Below are positions 31,901 to 39,253 of a stretch of 43,055 nucleotides of DNA, one piece after another. Position 1 is the stretch's first letter; each line of letters starts with the position of its first letter. Origin of the DNA: Clostridia bacterium. Its GTDB lineage: Bacteria; Bacillota; Clostridia; Oscillospirales; CAG-272. The notes below the pieces were generated by a model that was not told where the DNA came from, did no database searches, and saw nothing but the letters and a program-made list of their open reading frames with translations. The stretch is taken from NCBI GenBank assembly GCA_017452545.1, contig JAFTME010000145.1, forward strand, positions 1 through 43,055, given 5' to 3'. The translations under genes were made by a program, and so were the position numbers.

Positions 31901-34303
31901 ATGCGTTTCTGTGACAATAGCGGTCAGCTGGTCTATTGCTTTGATCTGACCGAGTTCAGTGAGCGCGTGCAGTTCCGCTTCCATGTTCTTCAGAACTATA
32001 TCGTTGAGGTTTACGATCCGGAGGAAGAAAAATGGATCCTGGTTGCCGACTATTCCGAGGGCGGAAAGGTGCCGCATCTGACGACCGGCGGAAACAATAC
32101 CGTTATTGCGATCGATCCGCAGGATTATGAGGGAGCGCTTCTCAACGATGAGCTGCGCGTTCGTCTGCGCAATACCGATACCTCCAAGGGCTGGGGTGCT
32201 TCGATCACACAAATCGTTATTCGTGAGCACGTACTGTCTACCTCCTCCGACGCCAAGGAAGACACCGCGTGGATGGTGGGCTTGAACAACAATACCGTGA
32301 TCGATGATAAGGCTGCTTCAGCACCGAGTCTCACGGACGAGAGTAAGTTTATCGTTTCTACGGAAAACGGTGTCAATACCTACGAGCGAAAGGTTTACAC
32401 CAACAGTAAAAACGAGGATGCAGACTTCCTGTACTTTGAAAGTGCATCCGAGCGTACCAAGGATCGTTATTGCGATAATAACGGTATGCTGATCTACTAT
32501 TTCGACGTATCCGAAATGATCACTGCAGAGCTGACCTTCCACTTGTATCAGAACTATCTGTTTGAGATCAGCCCCGACGGTGAGGTGTGGTGGCTGCTTG
32601 CCGATGCATCGCAGGGCGGCAAGATCCCGACGAACACGACAGGCGGCATTCCTAAGCTGGTAACAGTCAATCCCTTTGCATACGATTGCGACGAGACGGG
32701 CACCTGCTTCTTCCGCCTGCGCGACGCACATCCCGCTGACGGATGGGGTGGAACCATTGATTATTTCAAGATGGTATACACCAAGAACGTCGATCCCGAG
32801 GCCGAGATCGTCCGTCCCGAGGTTTCCGATGCTCCCAGATACACGGCAGACGGAACACTTTGGGAGAAGGAAGAGGAGCAGGATCCGGATGCGGACTATC
32901 TGATTTCCGTCGACCGGGGAATCGGAACGTACGAGCGTACCATTCTGACTAACCAAAAGCAGTTTGACAAGGAATTTCTGCTTGAAAACAAGGGCAATGC
33001 GCGCGAAAACGATAGATATTGCGACGGCGACGCCTATATGGTTTATTGCTTTGATGTTTCGGATATGCTCACGAGTGAGTTTACGCTGCACGTGTTCCAG
33101 AACTATTTGATCTCGGTCAGCAGCGACGGAAAGCAGTGGACGGTCGTAGCGGACTACTCCAAGGGCGGTACGGTGCCGACCATCAAGGACGGCAACAACA
33201 AGACCACCGTGACGATCGATCCGTCCAAGTATGGCTGCGATAAGACAGGGAAGTTCTATTTCCGTATTGAGGATGCAGGTAAGAGCGACGGCTGGGGCGG
33301 TACCATCACCAAGATCGCTATGACCTTTACCAAGAAAACAAGTGCAACCCCGTCTTACCACGACGAGGAATACCTGATCAATATTGAGGGCAATACCGCG
33401 ACCTACTACCGCCGTGTGGCAACCACCGGTGCCGGAACGGATATTGATTTTATCCACAGCAATACGGCTTCCTCGACCGATAATCTGCGCTTCTGTGACC
33501 AGGCAAGACAGCTGGTTTATCTGTTCTCTCTCCGTGGCATGAAGAGTGCGGAATATAAGTTCCAGGTTGCACAGAACTACATTCTTGAGGTCAGCCCCGA
33601 TGGTGAAAGCTGGACGATCGTTGCCGATTATTCCCAAGGCGGCACGGTTCCGCATCTGATGACGGGTAGCTCCAATAAAACGGTCATTACGATCGATCCC
33701 TTTGCGCATGGCTGCAATGCTACGGAAAAAATGTACGTCCGCCTGCGCAACACCGATACGAGTAAGGGCTTTGGTGGTTGCATCTACTATTTTGAGATGA
33801 CGTACACCCGTGAGGTGAGCGGAAATGCCACGATCGCAGATCCGGATGAAAAGTATTACGTTGAGACCAAAAACGGCGTCAAGCATTACGAGCGCAAGAT
33901 CCTGACCAACGCAAGCAATACCGATGCAACCTTCTTGCTGGAGGATCAGGCACAGAGCACGGATAAGATCCGTTTTTGCGACGGAAATAAGTATCTGATC
34001 TATCGCTTTGATTTGAGCGATTGGCAGGATGCAACGGCAACGTGGCGGATCGGTCAGAACTATATGATCGAGATCAGTGCAGACGGAAAAGCATGGACGA
34101 CGCTTGCGGATTATTCCGAGGGCGGTACGGTACCGTGGATCGGCAATGCAAGCAATATGACCGATATTACCGTCGAGCTGTTCTCCCGTGGCTGTGAGGA
34201 AAGCGGTGTTGCGTATATCCGCATCAGCACGCCTTGGAAGGACAAGGGACACGGTGCCCGCCTTGAATATTTCACGCTCAATTACACCAAAGCGGCGAAT
34301 TGA
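28907..34303 (+). CDS. Giant secreted lipoprotein: glycosidase-like front, five C-terminal repeats
   Basis: A 1798-residue surface lipoprotein. The signal peptide ends in a lipobox, MLVSC, with Cys25 as the lipidated residue, followed by an acidic linker. Residues about 45-180 form an alpha/beta domain of the kind placed before alpha-glucuronidase or GH20-like catalytic domains (LEILIGTTNRT, LVITAATDEGAVAACEAFVSQVLG). Residues about 230-600 look like a TIM barrel (VMTTFQASVLYN..., IALEEPEMWGRSG with Glu358, Glu359 and Glu361 as candidate catalytic acids, VIGQTWSGTHV). Residues about 640-860 resemble a glutaminase-like domain of GH42-type enzymes (LEGVTLLLVSFDSS, VKQGGTMLYVSGHNQ, KGEIVVIGLPSAYL). 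From about 990 to the end are five repeats. I do not recognise a single named family. Glycan breakdown at the cell surface is inference. It is a single-gene unit. Confidence 0.9.
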   Translation: MTMKKRFLLLVMAVLLVMAMMLVSCKSDPIDEPQPDDSQGKPTVSLIENGASDYEIIVNKGASRDLSIAALRVRSALHEATGVRLDLTKIEPDAEESAPTDTLEILIGTTNRTQSAEAVAALGENEYVIALMGKRLVITAATDEGAVAACEAFVSQVLGFSKESGTYAVNALVLEEGYQLKGTYTPAPVDDEDGDDRQEIVYEDQNAPTKSPETYVRPTYKLVDGQYVQSYEEVEYTGVMTTFQASVLYNEGVAINTDAVMVYSYSDTNFASWYSSGDYVIDMMIAVNRAGKDYLSKDKSNYEDIQMEASGNYLPHPTHSESNPCYYMVPSKDWIEFVWSDVLRPMIETYHPQTIALEEPEMWGRSGYSETFKKEWQEYYGEPWVDPATSAEATLKANVLKCYLFERILTVLSERVKALSPTTQVYVASHSTMDYARRPIVSGLNHYLATGAIDGVIGQTWSGTHVAPFAYNGSKVIDNFTNAFVEYASYVDSVEGSAFYALADPMDDDGNRPEGSYEFLYRQSIAAQLMQPEIHRFQVLPWVNRAYAAVGNDYRSVQSTIFEMLNDIGGEAVEITAGTPGITYLLSDTLSWMSPNNGWAMTPNDGMYAVTAPLIRDGVPVKMKAMDQITSAKDLEGVTLLLVSFDSSVPLSEEINAAIADWVKQGGTMLYVSGHNQYFECEDYFFWKDDGSPLANLFAQMGVNVKVNSGVNVSSTARLAAKESALSAAFDGHSYPLMYRSFLVSFEGADKPILTLGDSVIGFEQSVGKGEIVVIGLPSAYLSNYQGGATMMRALTEYALQSTDYEYVSSDLMVAKRGKYTIAHAFAEPQILKGTYINLFDPELAVVIDPKILLNDSMVLVDADAYDLSVPRLGYSTGTVTELKETKDAMSFSLTSAGNTTVSCRILLPENIYFHTLTLERDGREVLPHAVIYDEKTHSLRVTFDGGKTPIAVALTFTSDKTAGEYSAYTVRDTDIPTNAAGEDAAYLLVNTARSKDNMRFCDNSGQLVYCFDLTEFSERVQFRFHVLQNYIVEVYDPEEEKWILVADYSEGGKVPHLTTGGNNTVIAIDPQDYEGALLNDELRVRLRNTDTSKGWGASITQIVIREHVLSTSSDAKEDTAWMVGLNNNTVIDDKAASAPSLTDESKFIVSTENGVNTYERKVYTNSKNEDADFLYFESASERTKDRYCDNNGMLIYYFDVSEMITAELTFHLYQNYLFEISPDGEVWWLLADASQGGKIPTNTTGGIPKLVTVNPFAYDCDETGTCFFRLRDAHPADGWGGTIDYFKMVYTKNVDPEAEIVRPEVSDAPRYTADGTLWEKEEEQDPDADYLISVDRGIGTYERTILTNQKQFDKEFLLENKGNARENDRYCDGDAYMVYCFDVSDMLTSEFTLHVFQNYLISVSSDGKQWTVVADYSKGGTVPTIKDGNNKTTVTIDPSKYGCDKTGKFYFRIEDAGKSDGWGGTITKIAMTFTKKTSATPSYHDEEYLINIEGNTATYYRRVATTGAGTDIDFIHSNTASSTDNLRFCDQARQLVYLFSLRGMKSAEYKFQVAQNYILEVSPDGESWTIVADYSQGGTVPHLMTGSSNKTVITIDPFAHGCNATEKMYVRLRNTDTSKGFGGCIYYFEMTYTREVSGNATIADPDEKYYVETKNGVKHYERKILTNASNTDATFLLEDQAQSTDKIRFCDGNKYLIYRFDLSDWQDATATWRIGQNYMIEISADGKAWTTLADYSEGGTVPWIGNASNMTDITVELFSRGCEESGVAYIRISTPWKDKGHGARLEYFTLNYTKAAN
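31855..34294 (+). repeat. Five tandem protein modules in the giant lipoprotein
   Basis: Five copies of a ~120-residue beta-rich module spaced 158-187 residues apart; the RFCD/RYCD motif begins at residues 1000, 1187, 1370, 1528 and 1689. Each copy has, in order: R(F/Y)CD, a (V/I)Y-FD(L/V)S stretch, QNY followed by (I/L)-V/S-DG, W..VADYS-GG-VP, a loop with NKT or similar, DP-(Y/H)GC, and a closing G(W/F)G. Copies 1 and 4 share RLRNTDTSKG. The repeats are not similar at DNA level in any obvious way, so the duplications are old. Confidence 0.85.
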
Positions 34304-34325
34304 ACGCAGAAATAAATATAGAGAA

Positions 34326-34353
34326 AAGGGTTATCCCATGTAGGATAACCCTT
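34326..34353. terminator. Terminator between the giant lipoprotein and the aminotransferase
   Basis: Perfect 11-bp stem AAGGGTTATCC / GGATAACCCTT; on the minus strand TTTTCTCTAT follows, so it mainly serves the leftward aminotransferase unit. Confidence 0.8.
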
Positions 34354-34358
34354 GATCT

Positions 34359-35531
34359 TTATCTCTTCAATTCTTCTAAGAATTCACCGATGCGGCGTAA
34401 TGCTTCCTTGATATGCTCGGTGGAGTAGCAGTAGGAGGCGCGGACAAAGCCCTCGCCACCGCGTCCGAAGGCGGTGCCGGGAACGATGGCTACCTTTTTT
34501 TCATACAGCAGCTTTTCGCAAAATTCCTCGCAGGTCATGCCCGTGGAGGCAACACAAGGGAAGGCGTAAAACGCGCCCTTGGGCTCACGGCAGGTCAATC
34601 CCAGCTTGTTAAAGCCTGCGACCATCAGTCTGCGGCGCATATCGTATTCCTCGCGCATTTCCTCGACTTCTCCATCACAGGAGCGCAGCGCTTCAATGGC
34701 TGCATACTGTGAGGTCGTGGGGGCACACATAATGGCAAACTGATGAATTTTGGTAATCTGTCGCATGATGGGCTCGGGACCGCAGGCATAACCCAGACGC
34801 CAGCCCGTCATGGAAAACGTTTTGGAGAAGCCGTTGACGACGACGGTGCGCTCTGCCATACCGTCGATCGCGGCAATGGAAACGTGATGCTTGCCGCCGT
34901 AGGTCAGTTCGGCGTAGATCTCGTCGGAAATGACCAGAATGTCGCGCTCGCGCAGAATTTCTGCGATTGCCTCAAGATCCTCCCGCTCCATGATTGCGCC
35001 TGTGGGGTTGCAGGGATAAGGAAGAATAAGCGCTTTGGTGCGCGGGGAAATGCTGGCAAGTAGCTCTTCCGGCGTCAGCTTGAAATCATTCTCGGCCTTG
35101 GTCTCAATGATAACGGGAACGCCGCCTGCAAGTGCCGTAATGGGCTCATAACAAACGTAGCTGGGCTGCGGAATGATGACTTCATCGCCATAGGAGACCA
35201 CGGCGCGGATGGCAGCATCGATTGCCTCGCTGCCGCCGACCGTGACGAGGATCTCACTCTTGGGATCGTAGGTCAGATCGTATTTTCTTTTGACGTAGCT
35301 TGCAATCTCTACGCGCAGCTTTTCCAGTCCCCAGTTGGAGGTGTAGCGTGTCTGGCTGTTTTCCAGCGAGGTAATACCGGCGTTACGTACCTTCCACGGC
35401 GTTGCAAAGTCCGGCTCACCAACGCCCAGGGAGATGACGTCCTTCATGGTCTCGGCAATATCGAAAAATTTACGGATTCCCGACGGCTTGATCTCAACGA
35501 CCGTGGGGTTCAGTAGCTTATTGTAGTCCAT
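34359..35531 (-). CDS. Class I/II PLP aminotransferase (probable aromatic or broad-range)
   Basis: A 390-residue fold-type I aminotransferase close to the PatA/AspC group. The PLP lysine lies in NGFSKTFSMTGWRLGY; SLGVGEPDFATP and YPCNPTGAIMERE are the usual substrate and cofactor segments, and the Arg that binds the substrate carboxylate is in EGFVRASYC. ATG 35531 overlaps the last base of the Lrp TGA stop codon (TGATG), so it is translationally coupled; GTG 35534 is the only alternative. The pair lies behind a T-box with a phenylalanine codon, so this enzyme is likely the final transaminase that makes phenylalanine (and maybe tyrosine). Sequence alone does not fix the amino donor or acceptor. 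Confidence 0.93.
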   Translation of the reverse strand: MDYNKLLNPTVVEIKPSGIRKFFDIAETMKDVISLGVGEPDFATPWKVRNAGITSLENSQTRYTSNWGLEKLRVEIASYVKRKYDLTYDPKSEILVTVGGSEAIDAAIRAVVSYGDEVIIPQPSYVCYEPITALAGGVPVIIETKAENDFKLTPEELLASISPRTKALILPYPCNPTGAIMEREDLEAIAEILRERDILVISDEIYAELTYGGKHHVSIAAIDGMAERTVVVNGFSKTFSMTGWRLGYACGPEPIMRQITKIHQFAIMCAPTTSQYAAIEALRSCDGEVEEMREEYDMRRRLMVAGFNKLGLTCREPKGAFYAFPCVASTGMTCEEFCEKLLYEKKVAIVPGTAFGRGGEGFVRASYCYSTEHIKEALRRIGEFLEELKR

Positions 35532-36013
35532 CACAGCGAGATATTCCCCCTGTCGTCCTTGTCCGAGCCGATCAGCTCTACGTCAAGCTCCTTATAGCGG
35601 CGAAGGACGAAGTGCGTGGCGGTGGAAATGACGGAATCAATGGTGGAGAGCTCTTTGGCAACGAACAGAGCGACCTCCTGGAAGGTCTTGCCCTTGACCA
35701 TAACGGACAGATCGTAGCCACCGGACATGAGATAGACCGACTCAACCTCGGGGTATTTCATGACCTTTTTGGCAACCTCCTCAAAGCCGAGTCCTGCCTT
35801 AGGGGTGACGCGCAGCTCGATGAGTGCGGAAACGTAAGCGCTATCCATGCGCTCCCAGTCAACGACCGTCTTATAGCCGCGGATGAGGCCCTTGTCCTCC
35901 ATCTCCTTGATCTCGTCGCGGATCTCACTCTCCTCGCGTCCGGTCATAGCGGCGAGCTCGTCGTCGCGATATCTTGCGTTTTTGCTCAGCAGCTTCAACA
36001 GTTTCAAGTTCAT
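35531..36013 (-). CDS. Lrp/AsnC-family regulator
   Basis: A 160-residue regulator. The helix-turn-helix covers about residues 3-50 (LKLLKLLSKNARYRDDELAAMTG, DKGLIRGYKTVVDW) and the ligand-binding RAM domain covers 63-140 (VSALIELRVTPKAG, VESVYLMSGGYDLSVMVKGKT), with the typical G-Y-D-L of the ligand pocket. The start ATG 36013 has AAGGAG about 11 bases upstream and lies 21 bases after the T-box terminator. It is cotranscribed with the aminotransferase (1-base overlap), a common pairing in Clostridia. It probably senses an amino acid made by its partner; which one is inferred as phenylalanine from the T-box. Confidence 0.94.
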   Translation of the reverse strand: MNLKLLKLLSKNARYRDDELAAMTGREESEIRDEIKEMEDKGLIRGYKTVVDWERMDSAYVSALIELRVTPKAGLGFEEVAKKVMKYPEVESVYLMSGGYDLSVMVKGKTFQEVALFVAKELSTIDSVISTATHFVLRRYKELDVELIGSDKDDRGNISL

Positions 36014-36033
36014 AATTTTATACACTCCTTGAT

Positions 36034-36299
36034 AAAAAAATAGCCCCGAACGCAAGGATATTCTTGCGTTCAGGGCGAAAAAATTCCGCGTTACCACCTG
36101 AATTCGGTTCCTTGTGCAGAACCGCTCTCTGCCGGTACAGACATACCGATTCCCGATAACGGGGGAAAACCGTTGAACCCTCGTGAAAACTCGAATTCAA
36201 AGCTCCAAAACTGCTTCGCGGAGGCACCATCAAGACTTTCACCAACCGTCTTGTCTCTGCAATGGAGCATCTCCGTTACTCCTTTTTCTCATTGCCGTT
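36034..36299 (-). promoter_or_regulatory. T-box riboswitch, phenylalanine type by specifier
   Basis: All expected parts are seen on the minus strand. The T-box sequence AGGTGGTAACGCGG lies at 36086-36099; its TGGT bulge fits a tRNA with discriminator A. The terminator is a 14-bp stem GCCCTGAACGCAAG / CTTGCGTTCGGGGC (one G-U) at 36043-36076 followed by T7. In stem I the distal stem CAAGAC/GTCTTG (36231-36253) encloses GGTTGGTGAAA, an AGAGA motif precedes it, and TGGAGC/GCTCCA (36202-36207 with 36263-36268) lies above the specifier loop. That loop reads GAA-TTC-G, which puts TTC (Phe) at 36193-36195. Uncharged tRNA-Phe should therefore turn on the Lrp and aminotransferase genes. The T-box is certain; the specifier less so. 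Confidence 0.9.
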
Positions 36300-36305
36300 A
36301 TTCGT

Positions 36306-36334
36306 ATTATACAGGATTTTTCGGCGTTTGTCAA
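36306..36334 (-). promoter_or_regulatory. Sigma-A promoter of the T-box operon
   Basis: Minus strand TTGACA, 17 bases, TATAAT, full consensus, directly before the T-box leader. Confidence 0.92.
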
Positions 36335-36350
36335 GTATTCTTTGCTATAT

Positions 36351-37346
36351 TCAAAAAGTTTCTTTCAAGGGGCGAATACTGACCTCGCCGCTGTCCAGCG
36401 CTTCTACCGTTCTGTCGATATTTCGCACGACCAGACGATAAGCGTCATCAATGTCCAACACGGTCACCGTGCGCTCCTCACCGTTCTCGCGGACGACGTT
36501 TACCGTGCGGCCGGGGAGAAAGGATGCAGCGCGATACGCGCGCAGAACCTCGGGGGCGGTGCTGTGTGAGAGGTGATGGTCGAGTCGATTAAGCAGACAG
36601 GACACCATGGCGGTGCGCTTACCGGCGGGCGGCGTATCGGGAGGATATATCGACGTGGCCACGTCGCGGATCTCGGGAGGGAAGCCCTCCTTGGGGGGCA
36701 GGACGTTGATCCCGATGCCGACGATTGCATATTCCAGCCGGGAACCGTCGGGCGCGATCGCCGCCTCGGTCAGAATTCCGCAGACCTTTTTTTCATTCAT
36801 ATAAACGTCGTTGACCCACTTGATGCCTGCCTTTTGACCGGTCTGCTCCCGTATGGCTTCGACGACCGCGACGGCAGCAGCCGTTGTCAGCGTCAGTGCA
36901 TTTTGCGGCGAGAGCGTGGGGCGTACAAGGACACTCATATAGATGCCGGTCTCTCCGGGGGAGAAAAAGCTTCTTGCCTTTCGTCCGTGCCCTGCCGTTT
37001 GCCTTTGAGCAATCAGTACGGTACCCGCAGGTGCACCGTGCTGCGCCATTTCCTTCAGCGTTTGGTTGGTGGAGGCAAGCGTGTGCCGCATATCAATCTG
37101 ATACGCTGATGCCGTATCGCAAAGTCCGGCACGGATTGCCTCGGGGGTATACACGTCGCAGTCGGGAGATAAGCGGTAGCCAATACCGGATGCACTCAGA
37201 ATGGCAAAGCCGTCCTTTCGAAGTGCGCGGAGTGCATTCCAAAGCGCGGCGCGGGACAGACCGATCTCGCGCTGCAACTCCTCAGAGCCAACAAAACGGT
37301 CGCGGTTGCGATATAGATAAGTGATGAGCAGCTCTTTATTTTCCAC
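36351..37346 (-). CDS. birA: Bifunctional biotin ligase and biotin operon repressor BirA
   Basis: A 331-residue class II biotin protein ligase. The first ~65 residues are a winged helix-turn-helix (REIGLSRAALWNALRALRKDGF). The catalytic part has the biotinyl-AMP loop TAGHGRKARSFFSP (usual GRGRRGR form, with His for the second Arg), KWVNDVYM (usually KWPND; Val for Pro) and VCGILTEA. The C-terminal SH3-like cap starts near residue 280 (GRTVNVVRENGEERTVTVLDID). The start is GTG 37346, 6 bases after AAAGGAGG. It has its own promoter at 37378-37406. No biotin genes are adjacent. Confidence 0.94.
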   Translation of the reverse strand: MENKELLITYLYRNRDRFVGSEELQREIGLSRAALWNALRALRKDGFAILSASGIGYRLSPDCDVYTPEAIRAGLCDTASAYQIDMRHTLASTNQTLKEMAQHGAPAGTVLIAQRQTAGHGRKARSFFSPGETGIYMSVLVRPTLSPQNALTLTTAAAVAVVEAIREQTGQKAGIKWVNDVYMNEKKVCGILTEAAIAPDGSRLEYAIVGIGINVLPPKEGFPPEIRDVATSIYPPDTPPAGKRTAMVSCLLNRLDHHLSHSTAPEVLRAYRAASFLPGRTVNVVRENGEERTVTVLDIDDAYRLVVRNIDRTVEALDSGEVSIRPLKETF

Positions 37347-37377
37347 GGTATCGCCTCCTTTGCGGTTTTATGACAGT

Positions 37378-37406
37378 AGTATACCACATTTGCATCAAAA
37401 CTGCAA
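37378..37406 (-). promoter_or_regulatory. Promoter of birA
   Basis: Minus strand TTGCAG, 17 bases, TATACT; it ends about 30 bases before the GTG start codon. Confidence 0.7.
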
Positions 37407-37447
37407 GACCGTTCCTGGATAAATATTGCTCAAGTGGTGCATGAGGC

Positions 37448-37476
37448 TTGACAAACGGCAGCGATTGGTTTATAAT
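37448..37476 (+). promoter_or_regulatory. Sigma-A promoter of the nucleotidyltransferase gene
   Basis: TTGACA, 17 bases, TATAAT, full consensus; start codon 45 bases downstream with GGGAGGT between. Confidence 0.92.
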
Positions 37477-37521
37477 AAACAGGTAAATAAATTTATACCG
37501 AATTTCGGGAGGTCAAATATT

Positions 37522-38436
37522 ATGAAAACTTCTTTGGTTATTCTTGCAGCGGGCATCGGTTCTCGCTTTGGCGGCGGTATCAAGCAGCTGGAGCACATGG
37601 GCCCTGCGGGCGAGATCATTATGCACTACTCGATTTATGATGCACTGGCTGCCGGCTTTGACCGTGTGGTCTTTATCATTCGCAAGGATATTGAGCAGGA
37701 TTTCAAGGAGATCATCGGTAACGAGATGGAGAAGATCTGCCCTTGTGAGTACGTATTCCAGGCGATCGACGACCTGCCCGAGGGCTACAGCGTTCCCGAA
37801 GGACGCACCAAGCCGTGGGGTACTGCACAGGCACTGTTGGCTTGCCGCGGCGTAGTTAACGAGCCCTTTATCGTTATCAACGCTGACGACTATTACGGCA
37901 AGGAAGGCTTTAAGCTTATCCATGATTATCTTGTTGAGCACTGTACGGACAATACTGCGATGGATTTCTGCATGGCAGGATACGTGCTGGAGAATACGCT
38001 CAGTGAAAACGGCGGCGTTTCTCGCGGCGTATGTGAAACGAATGCTGCCTCCGATCTTGTCCGCGTGACCGAAACGCACAATATCACCAAAACCGCCACG
38101 GGAGCTGCTGTTCCGGACGGTGATGGGTGGAAGGATATTGATCCCAAGTCGTATGTTTCTATGAATATGTGGGGACTGACGCCTGCGCTGATCGATCGTC
38201 TGTACGACGGTTTTCCCGCTTTTCTTGACAGCATTTCCGACAATCCCATGAAGGCAGAGTACCTGCTTCCGATGGAGGTCGATAAGCTGCTGCAGGCAGG
38301 ACAGGCTACGGTCAAGCTGCTGCCGACGAACGACAAGTGGTTTGGCGTTACCTATAAGGAAGATAAGCCTGCCGTGGTTGCTGCCATCCGTAAGCTGATT
38401 GCGGACGGTGTCTACCCCTCGCCGCTGTTCCAATAA
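37522..38436 (+). CDS. Sugar-phosphate-nucleotidyltransferase-like protein
   Basis: A 304-residue protein with the nucleotidyltransferase opening LVILAAGIGSRFGGGIKQLEHMGPAGE (Rossmann-like NTP-binding loop with Arg and Lys) and the metal-binding strand FIVINADDYYG. Other segments include GTAQALLACRGVVNEP and ENGGVSRGVCE. It has no hexapeptide acyltransferase tail, so it is shorter than GlmU. Such proteins attach a nucleotide to a sugar or polyol phosphate; the substrate cannot be read from sequence. The start ATG 37522 follows GGGAGGT by 8 bases. It is a single-gene unit with its own promoter and terminator, opposite birA. Confidence 0.9.
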   Translation: MKTSLVILAAGIGSRFGGGIKQLEHMGPAGEIIMHYSIYDALAAGFDRVVFIIRKDIEQDFKEIIGNEMEKICPCEYVFQAIDDLPEGYSVPEGRTKPWGTAQALLACRGVVNEPFIVINADDYYGKEGFKLIHDYLVEHCTDNTAMDFCMAGYVLENTLSENGGVSRGVCETNAASDLVRVTETHNITKTATGAAVPDGDGWKDIDPKSYVSMNMWGLTPALIDRLYDGFPAFLDSISDNPMKAEYLLPMEVDKLLQAGQATVKLLPTNDKWFGVTYKEDKPAVVAAIRKLIADGVYPSPLFQ

Positions 38437-38461
38437 TCATTTCCCGCACTAAGAAACATGT

Positions 38462-38500
38462 AGCCCCGACAGATTTTTCAGTCTGTCGGGGCTTTGGTTT
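38462..38500. terminator. Terminator between the nucleotidyltransferase and the HELLH gene
   Basis: Perfect 12-bp stem AGCCCCGACAGA / TCTGTCGGGGCT with an 8-base loop, then TTGGTTTTAT. It is shared by the two convergent genes. Confidence 0.8.
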
Positions 38501-38961
38501 TATAGCGGTTTAAGACCGTCATATAAGTCGTTAAAGGATTTCATTGTTTTGCATCTGCCATAGGAAAACTCTTTGTTATCTCCATACTGCAACAAAAAAC
38601 ACTTAGCTAATTCTTCTACGGTTTGTTCGAGCATAGTCATAAATTGCTTGTAAATTGTGTTATATTCTGCAGTATCCGGACAATAGTGACCGTCAATTAA
38701 TCCTTCCGTCAGTTGATCTAACGGATATAATTTTAAATGCAATAATTCGTGAACGATCACTTCTTCAATATTTTCTTGCTTGGGATTTGTTGCATTCAAC
38801 ATCAAAATCGCTTTTCTATCATCGGGATCCACTTTGAAATCTCCGGTTTTCCAAAAGTGTTCGTCGTCTACGAGCTCTAATTTTATATCCCAAATATTTT
38901 TTAATCTTAATATTTCAATCCATTTATTGAACAACGGCTGAATTGCTTCGTACGTTAACAT
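38500..38961 (-). CDS. HELLH-motif metallopeptidase-like protein
   Basis: A 153-residue protein with a zinc-peptidase helix IEEVIVHELLHLKLYPLDQ (about residues 66-84), where HELLH supplies two zinc-binding His and the catalytic Glu. The likely third ligand, and the family, are not clear; SprT-like or ImmA/IrrE-like proteins have similar helices. It is rich in Asn, Lys, Tyr and Ile codons and the base composition is visibly more A+T-rich than the neighbours on its left, which suggests recent acquisition. ATG 38961 is firm (TAGGAGG, 6 bases). It is divergent from an XRE regulator whose promoter core is almost identical, so the two may form one unit: peptidase plus regulator, as in ImmA/ImmR-type pairs. 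That link is inference. Confidence 0.82.
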   Translation of the reverse strand: MLTYEAIQPLFNKWIEILRLKNIWDIKLELVDDEHFWKTGDFKVDPDDRKAILMLNATNPKQENIEEVIVHELLHLKLYPLDQLTEGLIDGHYCPDTAEYNTIYKQFMTMLEQTVEELAKCFLLQYGDNKEFSYGRCKTMKSFNDLYDGLKPL

Positions 38962-38983
38962 AATAACCTCCTATTTTATTTGT

Positions 38984-39063
38984 TGCCTTTATTTTATAAA
39001 GGCATTGTGTAACCTCTATGTACATAAGGATGCACACATTCATGGACTTCCTCTCGGAGGAAG
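38984..39063 (-). other. Structured leader of the HELLH gene
   Basis: Two perfect hairpins in the ~115-base leader: CTTCCTC-TCG-GAGGAAG (39047-39063) and TGCCTTTA-TTTTA-TAAAGGCA (38984-39004), the second only ~14 bases from the ribosome site. No known riboswitch class is recognised. Confidence 0.55.
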
Positions 39064-39077
39064 GGCTTATTAATCCC

Positions 39078-39106
39078 ATTATAGCATATATTGACAGAGA
39101 AAACAA
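39078..39106 (-). promoter_or_regulatory. Promoter of the HELLH gene
   Basis: Minus strand TTGTTT, 17 bases, TATAAT with a TGC extension. The 15-base core AATATATGCTATAAT is shared exactly with the XRE promoter at 39267-39294. Confidence 0.8.
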
Positions 39107-39131
39107 TCCCTCTGCCGAAATTCGTTTGTAG

Positions 39132-39150
39132 GGGAGGCGTTTCGCCTCCC
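39132..39150. repeat. GGGAGGCG/CGCCTCCC hairpin
   Basis: Perfect 8-bp stem with TTT loop after GTAGG, then GATTTTTC. It resembles the intergenic palindrome at 228-254. A terminator role for either strand is possible but no gene end is adjacent. Confidence 0.6.
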
Positions 39151-39253
39151 GATTTTTCGTCACGTTGGACATGTGCGGGAGGGAAGTCTTGCTCTTATGA
39201 CTAGGCAAGATGGAAATCAATCGATCGATTCAAGGATTGCTTGAATTTGAAAC

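Noticed and set aside
29387-32230. 947-codon minus-strand frame inside the giant lipoprotein gene
   Set aside because: Antisense shadow without motif; the plus-strand product has a lipobox and repeats.
31855-34294. CRISPR-like or DNA tandem repeat
   Set aside because: The repeats are protein modules with diverged DNA and no short identical units with spacers.
36018-36382. Short open frames in the T-box leader
   Set aside because: They coincide with the conserved T-box structure and lack ribosome sites.
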